A stretch of DNA of 64,000 bases from Actinacidiphila yanglinensis (lineage in GTDB: Bacteria > Actinomycetota > Actinomycetes > Streptomycetales > Streptomycetaceae): positions 372,001 through 436,000 of the forward strand of contig NZ_FNVU01000004.1 in NCBI RefSeq assembly GCF_900107965.1, given 5' to 3'. A program made the position numbers and the translations under genes. The first letter of the stretch is position 1; each line of letters starts with the position of its first letter. Of this stretch, positions 1-8,134 are shown in pieces. A model generated the notes under the pieces. The model saw only the letters and a list, made by a program, of their open reading frames with translations, was not told the DNA's origin and did no database searches.

Positions 1-1134
1 TGCGTACACCTCGTCGACCTCGCCGTCGGCCGCCACCAGCCCCGCCGCGTAGGCGAGTTCGATCCAGAAGGCGGCCTGCGGCTCGGGCAGGTCGAGGGCG
101 GCCGCGGTCCGTTTGAGGTCGCGCACGCTGACCCCGCCGGCCCGCAGCACGGCCGGGCCGCCGGTGTCCCAGGCGGCGAGCACCTCGGCGACGGTGCGGA
201 CCGCGGTGAGCGCCTGGCCGGCCGCGGTGAGGTCGACGGTGCGGGCGGTGCGCGGCACGGATGCGATCGGCGGGGGCGCCGGTTCGGGGGAGCGGTGCGC
301 GCGGCCGCCGCGCAGGGCGAGGGCCGCCTCGCGGGGCAGCACCACGTTCTGCGGGCCGGCGGGCAGCAGCAGTCCGCGGGCGAGCAGCCACTGCACGGCC
401 GTCGTCGCGGCCTTCGCCCGCACCGGCACGGTCGCGTCGCGCACCTCGCCGTAGGGCGGCCCCCACACCAGCCGGTCGAGTACGGTCCGCACGCCCTCCG
501 GCGCGGTGCCGAGCAGCGGTGCCAACCCACCTGATCCGGCGAACAGTTCGGCCAGTGCGCGGGTCGCGCTCACCGGGTCGTGGGTGGCGGGCAGGCCCGC
601 GTCGGCCACGATCTCCTGCAACCGGGCGGGCGACATGCCCGCGGTCGCCTCGCCAACGGACGGGCCGAGCCCGGTCGCCGACGCCACGGCGGGAGAGGGG
701 GCCAGCACGTCCCGGGCGGCGCGCACCAGCCGCAGCCGGTCCTCGCCACCCCACACCACACCGCGGGCGCGCAGCCGCTCCAGCGCGTCGGGCAGGGCGG
801 CGGTGACGGCCGCGGCGCGGTCGGCGGGCAGCGCCTCGCCGAGGGGTGGGGCGCCGCCGGCCGCCTGCGTGCCCGCCATCAGCACGTGCAGGGCCTCGTA
901 CGTGCACGGGTCGGTGGCCACCGCGAGCGCCTCGGCGACCTGGCGGGTGAACGCGTCGACCTGGTCCAGGGCGCGCAGGACGGACGCGCGGGTGGCGGCC
1001 CGGGTGGCGAGCTGGGTGAGGTCGTTGGGCACCGGGGTGAGCAGGTCGGGCCGGGCGCGCAGGAGGCGGGCCAGCGCGTCGTCGTCACGTGCGCGCAGGT
1101 CCTCCGCAAGGGTGCGCGGCTCTGCCGTATCCAT
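1..1134 (-). CDS. XPB/Ssl2-like helicase-associated protein (N-terminal part, runs off left edge)
   Basis: The reading frame is open from an ATG at 1134 to the window edge, giving the first 378 residues. It starts MDTAEPRTLAEDLRARDDDA and is rich in Ala, Leu and Arg, with several winged-helix-like segments. It resembles the actinobacterial helicase-associated proteins of the XPB/Ssl2 type (Helicase_C_3 family), which usually run to about 800 residues and are often encoded near the XPB repair helicase. No helicase motif I or II is visible in this part, so a DNA-repair role is inferred from the family. The next gene is divergent, with only 89 bp between the two starts. Family assignment is by overall look rather than by a diagnostic motif. 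Confidence 0.7.
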   Translation of the reverse strand, partial: MDTAEPRTLAEDLRARDDDALARLLRARPDLLTPVPNDLTQLATRAATRASVLRALDQVDAFTRQVAEALAVATDPCTYEALHVLMAGTQAAGGAPPLGEALPADRAAAVTAALPDALERLRARGVVWGGEDRLRLVRAARDVLAPSPAVASATGLGPSVGEATAGMSPARLQEIVADAGLPATHDPVSATRALAELFAGSGGLAPLLGTAPEGVRTVLDRLVWGPPYGEVRDATVPVRAKAATTAVQWLLARGLLLPAGPQNVVLPREAALALRGGRAHRSPEPAPPPIASVPRTARTVDLTAAGQALTAVRTVAEVLAAWDTGGPAVLRAGGVSVRDLKRTAAALDLPEPQAAFWIELAYAAGLVAADGEVDEVYA

Positions 1135-1223
1135 CCGTCCCACATTAGCCGCACGAGATGAGGGGGACGGGTACGGTCGTCGTGGCGGGCGGCGGTGGGG
1201 CTGACGGCGGAAGGAGCCCGGCG

Positions 1224-2261
1224 GTGGGCGTGGAGAGCGACCGGCTGGTCTTCGACTACCTGAGCCGGGTCGGCGACCTGGCGCAGACCGCGCTGCCCGC
1301 GGCGGACCGGATGCGCCTGGTGAACCAGTTGCGCAAGGACATCGAGCAGGCCCGGGGCGACGGGGACAACCCGGCGTCGGTGCAGCGCATCCTCGGCCGG
1401 TTCGGCAGCCCCGACGAGGTGGTCGAGGCGGCGGCGGGCTCCAGCGGCGGCGCAGGATCGGGCCCGGGCGCGACCTCGGGCGCCGGTGCCCACGAGCCGC
1501 CGGCCGGGGAGCCCGCGCCCGGTTCGTACGGTCCTTACGCGAAACGGCGGGCGGGCGTGCCGAAGGCGCGCGCGCAGGACGCGCAGGCCCGGCCGCGGGC
1601 GCGGGACGGGCGGGAGCCGGAGTGGTGGGGCGGCGGGCTCGGCGAGCCGCGGCTGCGGTCCGGCGACGAGGTGGCGGGGCTGCCGGGGATGACCGGCGGG
1701 ATCTTCATCCCCTTCGACGACGAGGAATTGGCGGGCAAGGGGCCGGGGGAGGAACTGCCGCGGCTGCCGGGTGCGGTGGCGGAGGAAGCCGGCGACGGGG
1801 CGGGCGAGGGCGGGGCCGCTGACGGGGGCGGGCCGGCCGTGGAGGGACCGCGGCGGCGGAAGGGGCTGCGCGGTCTGCTGCGGCCCGGCGGCGGTGCGGG
1901 CGGCGGCGCCCGGGCCCGGGTCCGCCGGTGGGGCAGCCCCATGCTGCTGCTCGCCGCGGCGCTCCTGGTCGCCGGGGCGGTGATCGGTTCCTGGATCCCG
2001 CTCGGACTGGGCTGGCTGGCCGGCTACCTCTCCCGCGCGCTCACCCGCACGCAGGCCAAGATCGCGGTGTTCGGGGTGCCCGGGGCCACCGCCGTCGGCT
2101 ACCTGGTCTGGTTCTGGGGGCGGGGCGCGGGGCGCTGGGGCACGCCGGTGGCGCAGGGGCAGATGGGCAACGCCGTCCAGGACGTGCTTCCCACCGCGGT
2201 CCGCATCGCCGCGATCGGCTCCGCCGTGTACTTCGTGTGGCGGGCGCGCCGCTCCGCGTGA
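1224..2261 (+). CDS. HAAS-domain-like membrane protein
   Basis: 345 residues from a GTG at 1224, chosen because aaggag lies at 1211-1216; an upstream ATG at 1158 would lack a ribosome site. The N-terminal 70 residues (VESDRLVFDYLSRVGDLA and following) form a small helical domain like the HAAS domain of sensor-associated membrane proteins, ending in a FGSPDEVV motif. A long Gly/Ala/Pro/Arg-rich linker of about 160 residues follows. The C-terminus has three hydrophobic segments (around SPMLLLAAALLVAGAVIG, KIAVFGVPGATAVGYLVWFW and AVRIAAIGSAVYFVW). It is probably an integral membrane protein with a cytoplasmic N-terminus. Function unknown. Confidence 0.8.
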   Translation: MGVESDRLVFDYLSRVGDLAQTALPAADRMRLVNQLRKDIEQARGDGDNPASVQRILGRFGSPDEVVEAAAGSSGGAGSGPGATSGAGAHEPPAGEPAPGSYGPYAKRRAGVPKARAQDAQARPRARDGREPEWWGGGLGEPRLRSGDEVAGLPGMTGGIFIPFDDEELAGKGPGEELPRLPGAVAEEAGDGAGEGGAADGGGPAVEGPRRRKGLRGLLRPGGGAGGGARARVRRWGSPMLLLAAALLVAGAVIGSWIPLGLGWLAGYLSRALTRTQAKIAVFGVPGATAVGYLVWFWGRGAGRWGTPVAQGQMGNAVQDVLPTAVRIAAIGSAVYFVWRARRSA

Positions 2262-2435
2262 GTCCGCGTTGAGTTCGCAGGGAGTCCGCGTTGGTTCTGC
2301 GTGACCCGCTGCCCTCGGCTCCGGGTGCGCCGGTACCGGCAGCCCTGCGTGAGCCGGCGCTCGCAGTTCGGTGAGCCGGTGCCGGCCGCGGGCCCGGCCG
2401 GAGGGGCCGGTTGCCCGGTCGGAGACAATGGCCGG

Positions 2436-3065
2436 GTGACCAACGACCTCGCCGCCCCGCTGACCGTCGGGTTCGACCTCGACATGACCCTGATCGACTC
2501 CCGCCCCGGCATCAAGGCGGTGTGGGACCGGCTGGCCGAGGAGACGGGCACCTTCGTCGACTCGGCGCTGGTCGTGTCCCGGCTCGGCCCGCCGCTGGAC
2601 GAGGAACTGGCGCACTGGTTCCCGGCGGAGGTCATCGCGGAGATGGGCGACCGCTACCGCACCCTCTACGTGGACCACGCGATCCTGCCGACCACCGCGA
2701 TGCCCGGCGCGGTCGCGGCGGTCGAGGCGGTGCGCGCGGCGGGCGGCCGCCCGGTGGTGGTGACGGCGAAGCACGGCCCGAACGCGCAACTGCACCTGGA
2801 CCACCTCGGCATCGACGCGGAGGTGCGCGGCCGGCTGTGGGCGGAGGAGAAGGCCGAGGCGCTGATCGAGTACGGCGCGTCGGTCTACGTCGGCGACCAC
2901 GTGGGCGACGTGCGCGGGGCGCGTACCGCGGGCGCGCTGTCGGTGGCGGTGCTGACCGGACCGTGCGACGGCGCGGAACTGCTGGCGGCGGGCGCCGACG
3001 TGATACTGGCCGACCTGACGGAGTTCCCGGCCTGGCTCGCGGACTACCGCTCCGCGGCGGCCTGA
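2436..3065 (+). CDS. HAD-family hydrolase
   Basis: 209 residues from GTG 2436. HAD motif I is FDLDMTLIDS, with nucleophile Asp14 and acid/base Asp16. Motif II is in VVVTAKHGP and the terminal acidic motif in YVGDHVGDVRGA, as in phosphoglycolate phosphatase-like members with a helical cap. It is a predicted cytoplasmic phosphatase acting on a small phosphorylated metabolite, which the sequence does not identify. The chosen start places the motif-I strand directly after a short N-terminus; longer upstream starts add 45 residues of low-complexity Arg/Pro sequence. The 3' end overlaps the convergent membrane-protein gene by 22 bp. Confidence 0.88.
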   Translation: MTNDLAAPLTVGFDLDMTLIDSRPGIKAVWDRLAEETGTFVDSALVVSRLGPPLDEELAHWFPAEVIAEMGDRYRTLYVDHAILPTTAMPGAVAAVEAVRAAGGRPVVVTAKHGPNAQLHLDHLGIDAEVRGRLWAEEKAEALIEYGASVYVGDHVGDVRGARTAGALSVAVLTGPCDGAELLAAGADVILADLTEFPAWLADYRSAAA

Positions 3066-3352
3066 CCGCTTTCCGCCTCGCGCGCCATCGCCCGCTCCCG
3101 CAGCGCTGCGGTGGCGGCGTTGCTCGCGGCCGCGGCCTGACGCTGGGCGAGCGCGGTCCTCAGCAGCCCCAGCAGGGCCAGGAGCAACCCGAGCCCCATC
3201 AGCATCGACACGAAATACGCCGGGGTGGGCAGCCGCTTGGTGTGCAGCAGGAGCGGCGCGATCGTCACGACGGTGCCGACCGTGCCCACCAGGAACGTGA
3301 TGGCACCGGTGCGGACCAGCAGGTCACCGGGGCCCAGGGTTTGTTTGCTCAC
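3044..3352 (-). CDS. small two-helix membrane protein
   Basis: 102 residues from a GTG at 3352 (VSKQTLGPGDLLVRTGAITF). Two hydrophobic helices (GAITFLVGTVGTVVTIAPLL and YFVSMLMGLGLLLALLGLL) are followed by an Ala/Arg/Glu-rich cytoplasmic tail. An open frame continues upstream to 3589, but it crosses the 10-bp repeats and has low-complexity sequence, so the later GTG is preferred. No clear Shine-Dalgarno sequence precedes it, and the message may be leaderless. It is convergent with and overlaps the HAD gene. No known function. Confidence 0.72.
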   Translation of the reverse strand: MSKQTLGPGDLLVRTGAITFLVGTVGTVVTIAPLLLHTKRLPTPAYFVSMLMGLGLLLALLGLLRTALAQRQAAAASNAATAALRERAMAREAESGQAAAER

Positions 3353-3499
3353 CTGACAAGGGTAGGTCCGTGGGGTGGACGGAGTGGAACGGAGCCGGGG
3401 TCGGCACGCGTCCTGTCCCGTAGTGACGGTCAGCCGGCCCGCAGCCGACGGACCTTCGGCAGCCCCCTGAGTCCTGGCCCGGGAGTTGCCGGCGGCACT

Positions 3500-3590
3500 T
3501 TCGGGCAATTTCCCAGCACTTCCCGGCGGGTTCGGGTAATTTCGAGTAACTTCAACCAGCTCCGAGAAAATTCGGGCGACACCGAGCAAT
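3500..3590 (+). repeat. imperfect 10-bp tandem repeats upstream of the cold-shock gene
   Basis: From 3500 the sequence can be cut into consecutive 10-mers, most starting TTC: TTCGGGCAAT (3500), TTCCCAGCAC (3510), TTCCCGGCGG (3520), one extra G, TTCGGGTAAT (3531), TTCGAGTAAC (3541), TTCAACCAGC (3551), TCCGAGAAAA (3561), TTCGGGCGAC (3571), ACCGAGCAAT (3581). The last abuts the Shine-Dalgarno region of the cold-shock gene. The 10-bp step matches about one helical turn. It may be a phased protein-binding array or slippage-derived sequence. Confidence 0.7.
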
Positions 3591-3606
3591 GAGGACGAGG
3601 TCGGAC

Positions 3607-3990
3607 GTGCCTACCGGCAAGGTCAAGTGGTTCAACAGCGAGAAGGGCTTCGGCTTCCTCTCCCGTGATGACGGCGGCGACGTCTTCGTGCACTCCTCGG
3701 TGCTGCCCGAAGGAGTGGCCGCCCTCAAGCCCGGCCAGCGCGTGGAGTTCGGCGTGGTCGCGGGACAGCGCGGTGACCAGGCGCTTTCGGTGACGCTGCT
3801 CGATCCGGCGCCGTCCGTCGCGGCTGCTCAGCGCCGTAAGCCGGACGAGCTGCTGCCGATCGTGCAGGACCTCACCTCGCTGCTGGAGGACGTGGCGCGC
3901 TCGCTGCAGCGCGGCCGCTACCCCGACAAGGCGCACGGCCACAAGATCGCCTCGGTGCTGCGCGTGGTCGCCGACCAGCTCGACGTCTGA
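3607..3990 (+). CDS. cold-shock domain protein with C-terminal extension
   Basis: 127 residues from GTG 3607, with gaggacgagg just upstream. The first 67 residues are a typical cold-shock domain: [15 protein letters not shown] carries the RNP-1-like face and [11 protein letters not shown] the RNP-2-like face, so it should bind single-stranded RNA or DNA. About 60 more residues ([20 protein letters not shown] and on) form a helical tail not found in the 67-residue CspA-type proteins. The gene stands alone between convergent and divergent neighbours and ends before a strong hairpin. The odd 10-bp repeats lie immediately upstream. Confidence 0.9.
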   Translation: MPTGKVKWFNSEKGFGFLSRDDGGDVFVHSSVLPEGVAALKPGQRVEFGVVAGQRGDQALSVTLLDPAPSVAAAQRRKPDELLPIVQDLTSLLEDVARSLQRGRYPDKAHGHKIASVLRVVADQLDV

Positions 3991-4020
3991 CCGGCCGGGC
4001 CGCTGCATCCCCTTTAGGGA

Positions 4021-4053
4021 GGCTTTACCGGAACGACCGGTTCCGGTAAAGCC
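4021..4053 (+). terminator. perfect 14-bp stem terminator
   Basis: ggctttaccggaac and gttccggtaaagcc form a perfect 14-bp stem with a 5-nt loop between the convergent cold-shock and mqnD genes. There is no long T-tract, as is usual in streptomycetes. It probably works in both directions. Confidence 0.85.
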
Positions 4054-4097
4054 GCGCGGAGTAATTCACGTCACACCTGTCACGAATCCGCGGGTTT

Positions 4098-5003
4098 TCA
4101 GAATGCCAGCGCGCCGGCCGGCAGCGGCGGTACCAGGCCCTCGTCCGCGGCACGGGTGAGCAGCCCGCGGACCGCCGCGTAGCCGTCCTCGCCGAGGTCG
4201 GCGGTGAACTCGTTGACGTACAGCGCGATGTGCTGGTCGGCCACCTTCGGGTCCATCTCCTGGGAGTGCGCGAGGACGTACTCCCGGGACAGCTCCGGCT
4301 CGTCCCACGCCCGCCGCACCGACGCGCGGGCGGCGTCGGCCAGCTCGCGGAGCCGCTGCTCGCCCAGTGACCGCTTGGCGATGATCGCGCCCAGCGGGAT
4401 CGGCAGCCCGGTGGTGGCCTCCCAGTGCTCGCCCATGTCCGCGAGCTTGTGCAGGCCGTAGTCCTGGTACGTGAAGCGGGCCTCGTGGATCACCAGGCCG
4501 GCGTCGACCCGGCCGTCCCGCACCGCGGGCATGATCTCGTGGAAGGGCAGCACCACGATCTTCCCGACGCCGCCGGCCACCTCCGTCGCCGCCCACAGCC
4601 GGAACAGCAGGTACGCCGTCGACCGCTCGCTCGGCACCGCGACGGTCTTCCCCGACAGCTCGGTGCCGGGCTCCCGGGTCAGCACCAGCGGCCCGCAGCC
4701 ACGGCCGAGCGCGCCGCCGCAGGGCAGCAGGGCGTACTCGTCCAGCACCCACGGCAGCACCGCGTACGACACCTTCAGCACGTCGAACTCGCCGCGCTCG
4801 GCCATCCCGTTGGTGAGGTCGATGTCCGCGAACGACACGTCCAGGGCCGGCGCGCCGTCGACCAGGCCGTGCGCCCAGGCGTGGAAGACGAAGGTGTCGT
4901 TCGGGCACGGGGAGTACGCGATCCGCAGCGGCTCCTGCCCGCCCCCGGTCCGCCCTTGTGCCGTTGCCCGCGTCGCTGCCTGTGCGCTCTGCTCGTCACC
5001 CAT
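4098..5003 (-). CDS. mqnD: 1,4-dihydroxy-6-naphthoate synthase (MqnD)
   Basis: 301 residues from ATG 5003. MqnD converts cyclic dehypoxanthinyl futalosine to 1,4-dihydroxy-6-naphthoate in the futalosine route to menaquinone. Family hallmarks are the N-terminal SPCPNDTFVFHAW motif and the segment VPSERSTAYLLFRLW, with a periplasmic-binding-protein-like fold. ATG 5003 overlaps the last 8 nt of mqnB, and gggag lies 12 nt upstream; the in-frame TTG at 5015 would put that site against the start. With mqnB it forms a translationally coupled pair. The other pathway genes (mqnA, mqnC) are not in this window. Confidence 0.95.
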   Translation of the reverse strand: MGDEQSAQAATRATAQGRTGGGQEPLRIAYSPCPNDTFVFHAWAHGLVDGAPALDVSFADIDLTNGMAERGEFDVLKVSYAVLPWVLDEYALLPCGGALGRGCGPLVLTREPGTELSGKTVAVPSERSTAYLLFRLWAATEVAGGVGKIVVLPFHEIMPAVRDGRVDAGLVIHEARFTYQDYGLHKLADMGEHWEATTGLPIPLGAIIAKRSLGEQRLRELADAARASVRRAWDEPELSREYVLAHSQEMDPKVADQHIALYVNEFTADLGEDGYAAVRGLLTRAADEGLVPPLPAGALAF

Positions 5004-5790
5004 GCTCTGTCCCAACTCCCATCGCCCCCGGCAACTTCCCGAACGCGGCCGTGAGGGCCTCCAGCGCCTCGCCGATCCGCCAGGCCGCCCGGTCGCGGGG
5101 GCCGACGGCGTTGGACACCGTACGGATCTCCAGCACCGGCAGGCCCGCCGCTCCGGCCGCCTCCGCGACGCCGAAGCCCTCCATCGCCTCGGCCACGGCG
5201 CCGGGGTGACGGTCCGCCAGCTCGGCGGCCCGCTCGGCGCTGCCGGTCACCGTGGACACCGTCAGCACCGGCCCGTACGCCGCCGCGAGGACCTCGGCCA
5301 CCGTCCGGCCCAGGGGCTGCGGGGGCAGGTGCCGCGAGGTGCCGAAGCCCAACTCGGCCACGGGCACGAACCCGTCGGGCGTCTGCGCGCCCAGGTCCGC
5401 CGCCACGATCGCGCTCGCCACGGCCACCGAGCCGACCGGTACGGCCGGGGCGAAGCCGCCGCCGATCCCCGCGCTGACCACCAGGTCGTACGGCCGCCCG
5501 GCCGCCTCCGCGCGGGCCAGCGCGGCCGCGGTGGTGGCGGCAGCGGCGCCGGGGCCGACGCCGCCGGCCAGCACGGTGGCGTGCAGTGCGAGGGGGTGCG
5601 GTGCGGGGGTGGGGCCGGTTGCGGTGGCTGCGGCCTCGAACGGGGTCGCCGGGGCGCCGTCCGCAAGGGAGTCCGTGGTCACCGCGCCGGGTACGAGGGC
5701 CGAGGCCAGGCCCGCGGCCGCCGCCTCGCGCTCGGCGGCCACCGCGGTCACCACAAGCAGGCGCCGGACCGGCGAGGTCGTGCCGCTCAT
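4996..5790 (-). CDS. mqnB: futalosine hydrolase (MqnB)
   Basis: 264 residues. MqnB removes the base from futalosine-type intermediates, giving dehypoxanthinyl futalosine for menaquinone synthesis. The fold is the nucleoside phosphorylase/hydrolase type: LLVVTAVAAEREA at the N-terminus, SAGIGGGFAP for the substrate loop, and EAMEGFGVAEAA, the Glu-Met-Glu signature that contacts the ribose. An Ala/Pro-rich insert (about residues 40-68) follows the first strand. The end overlaps mqnD by 8 nt, so the two enzymes are co-expressed. Confidence 0.94.
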   Translation of the reverse strand: MSGTTSPVRRLLVVTAVAAEREAAAAGLASALVPGAVTTDSLADGAPATPFEAAATATGPTPAPHPLALHATVLAGGVGPGAAAATTAAALARAEAAGRPYDLVVSAGIGGGFAPAVPVGSVAVASAIVAADLGAQTPDGFVPVAELGFGTSRHLPPQPLGRTVAEVLAAAYGPVLTVSTVTGSAERAAELADRHPGAVAEAMEGFGVAEAAGAAGLPVLEIRTVSNAVGPRDRAAWRIGEALEALTAAFGKLPGAMGVGTEHG

Positions 5791-5892
5791 GGTCCCACCG
5801 CCTCTTCGTTCACGATCCCGCCGGTGCGGGCCTCACCCGGGCCGCCGGGCCCCCGGGCTTCGGCCGCGTCCCGGCGCGGGCCCGGCGCGTGC

Positions 5893-6384
5893 TCAGTGGT
5901 CGCGGCGGAGCTCGAAGGAGATCACCCGGGACACCTTGGAGCCGGAGGTGTCGGCGGACTCGACGATGTTCAACGTCACGCTCTTCACCACGGTGCTCTG
6001 GCCGGTCTGCGGGTCCTGCACGTGGAACAACTCCGCGCTGTCCACCGTGAAGTACGTCTTGTCCTTGAGGAGTTCGTCGTTGGCGAGCGAGGTGTTCTGC
6101 ACGATGAGCCAGCCCTTGTCGGCGATCGCCGGGTCCACGCCGATCCGCACGGTGTCGCCCACCGGCACGGTGATGTGGTGCTTCGGCTTCGCCTGGAGGC
6201 AGGCGGCGAACACCTCCTGCGGCAGCAACGCGCCCTTGGCGTAGCACGCCTTGCTCGCCGACGCCATCACGGACTTGCTGCCCACGGTCACCGTCGCCTC
6301 TTTGGCGGGCTTGCTGCAGGCGGTGAGGGAGATCAACCCGAGGGAAATGGCACCGAGGGCGGTGGCGGTGCGGCGAATGCTCAT
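5893..6384 (-). CDS. DUF2771-type lipoprotein
   Basis: 163 residues with a lipoprotein signal: MSIRRTATALGAISLGLISL then TAC, placing the lipidated Cys at 23. The mature part is a small beta-rich domain with two further cysteines (SKACYAKG and AACLQAKP) that could form a disulfide. The family occurs next to mqnB and an MFS gene in streptomycetes, as here, and its function is unknown. No convincing ribosome site precedes the ATG, but an earlier start would break the signal peptide. Confidence 0.85.
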   Translation of the reverse strand: MSIRRTATALGAISLGLISLTACSKPAKEATVTVGSKSVMASASKACYAKGALLPQEVFAACLQAKPKHHITVPVGDTVRIGVDPAIADKGWLIVQNTSLANDELLKDKTYFTVDSAELFHVQDPQTGQSTVVKSVTLNIVESADTSGSKVSRVISFELRRDH

Positions 6385-6508
6385 GGCAGGAGGCTACCGG
6401 GCGGGCCCCTCCGCCCGGCGGCCGGGTGCGCCGTGTCCGCGCAGATGGGGGTGGATGCGGCACAGACGCCGCACAGATGAGACAGGGATGCCGCGCGGAC
6501 GGCGCGGC

Positions 6509-7885
6509 TCAGGCCACGCGCGCCTTTGTGGACGACCCGCGCCGTGCGGCCCCGAGCAGCCCGCGCACCGAGACCAAGAAGGCGATCAGCACCAGGCCGG
6601 CTGCCGTCGCCATCCCGAGCGAGCCGTTCAGCGGCAGGACGATGCCGATGCCGCCGCCGACCACCCACGACAGCTGGAGCACCGTCTCGGACCGGGCGAA
6701 GGCGGAGGTGCGGACCTCCTCCGGCACGTCGCGCTGGATGAGGGCGTCCAGCGACAGCTTCGCCAGTGCCTGCGAGATTCCCGCGGTGGCGGTCACCGCG
6801 GCCACCGTGACCAGGCCGAACCAGCCCGCCGCGACGGTCGCCACGGACAGCGCGCAGATCAGCGCCGTCGCGATGATCACCTCGGGCCCGCGGGCCTTCA
6901 ACCAGGCGCCCAGGGCGGTGCCCAGCGCGTTGCCCGCGCCGGCCGCGACGCCCGCCACCCCGAGCGACAGCGCCGGCGACAGCCCGCCGATCGGATGCTC
7001 GCGCAGCATGAACGCCAGGAACATGGTCAGGAAGCCGGACAGCGCGCGCAGCCCGCAGTTGCCCTGCAACGCGTGCAGCACCGACGAGCCGACGCCCAGC
7101 AGGCCCGGCTTGCGCCCCGGGATGCCCGACGGCTCCGGCGGCGCCTCCTCGTCGGCGGTCAGCCGCGCCTTCCCCTCGCCGCGGGCGGAGTCCACCTTGC
7201 TCGGCAGGGCCATGCACAGCACCGCGCCGAAGATGAAGATCGCGAAGGCGCCATACAGCGGCCACTGCGGGCCGATCAGGTGCAGGCCGGCGCCGATCGG
7301 CGCGGCCACCGCGGTGGCCAGCAGACCCGAGAGGGTGACCCGCGAGTTCGCCTTGACCAGGGTCGTGCGGTCCGGCAGCAGCCGCGGCACCACCGCACTG
7401 CGGACCACGCCGTACGCCTTGGAACCGACCAGGCTGCCCAGCGCCGCCGGGTACAGGCCGAGCCCGGCGGTCGAGACGACCCCGGCCATCGTCCAGGCGA
7501 GCACCGCGCGGGCCACCATCGACATCGCCATCGCGGCCCGGCGGCCGTGCTGCAGGCGGTCCAGGATCGGGCCGATCACCGGCGCGAGCAGGGCGAAGGG
7601 TGCCATCGTGATCAGCAGGTACAGCGCCACCCGGTTACGGGCCTCGCCGCTGGGGACCGAGAAGAACACCGTGCTGGCGAGCGCGACCGTGATCATCATG
7701 TCGCCCGCGGAGTTGACCGCGTGCAGTTCGATGAGTTTCGCCAGGCCCGACTCGCCCGCGCCGCCGGCGTGTGTCGAGCGGCGGATACGACGGCGCACCG
7801 CCCCCGCCGAACGTCCCACGCCGCTCGTGAGGGCGCGCCCGGCCCTGCGTGCGGGCCCTGAGCCCGCGGTCACGGTTCGTGCCAC
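6509..7885 (-). CDS. MFS transporter
   Basis: 458 residues from GTG 7885. A basic N-terminal tail of about 45 residues is followed by roughly 12 hydrophobic segments. MFS features include the loop GPILDRLQHGRRAAM between helices 2 and 3 and a long central cytoplasmic loop (about residues 225-260, DSARGEGKARLTADEEAPPE). The substrate cannot be read from sequence. It is transcribed in the same direction as the DUF2771 lipoprotein 124 bp downstream and is divergent from the DUF3027 gene. Confidence 0.88.
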   Translation of the reverse strand: MARTVTAGSGPARRAGRALTSGVGRSAGAVRRRIRRSTHAGGAGESGLAKLIELHAVNSAGDMMITVALASTVFFSVPSGEARNRVALYLLITMAPFALLAPVIGPILDRLQHGRRAAMAMSMVARAVLAWTMAGVVSTAGLGLYPAALGSLVGSKAYGVVRSAVVPRLLPDRTTLVKANSRVTLSGLLATAVAAPIGAGLHLIGPQWPLYGAFAIFIFGAVLCMALPSKVDSARGEGKARLTADEEAPPEPSGIPGRKPGLLGVGSSVLHALQGNCGLRALSGFLTMFLAFMLREHPIGGLSPALSLGVAGVAAGAGNALGTALGAWLKARGPEVIIATALICALSVATVAAGWFGLVTVAAVTATAGISQALAKLSLDALIQRDVPEEVRTSAFARSETVLQLSWVVGGGIGIVLPLNGSLGMATAAGLVLIAFLVSVRGLLGAARRGSSTKARVA

Positions 7886-7928
7886 GTCCGCAATCCTGCC
7901 CCAATTGGTTCAGGTCGCACCCCCTCCT

Positions 7929-7956
7929 TTGCGCGCATGGTGCGCACCGGTAGCGT
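7929..7956 (+). promoter_or_regulatory. candidate promoter of the DUF3027 gene
   Basis: TTGCGC at 7929-7934 and TAGCGT at 7951-7956 are 16 bp apart and fit a housekeeping-sigma promoter (TTGACA / TAnnnT). This would give a leader of about 170 nt. Weak evidence, by eye only. Confidence 0.35.
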
Positions 7957-8134
7957 GCGATCACGCAGAATGGGTGACAACAGGTGCGCCCGATGACGCT
8001 CGGGCAGGGCCGGGAAGCAGGGAACTCAGGCGTAGAAGCGGTCCGTCGGTCCGCTCCGCCCAGGTTCTCCGCCCTTCGGGTCCGCCCGCCCACGAGCGCA
8101 CACGTGAGACGGCGTAGAGAGAGAAACGATTTCT

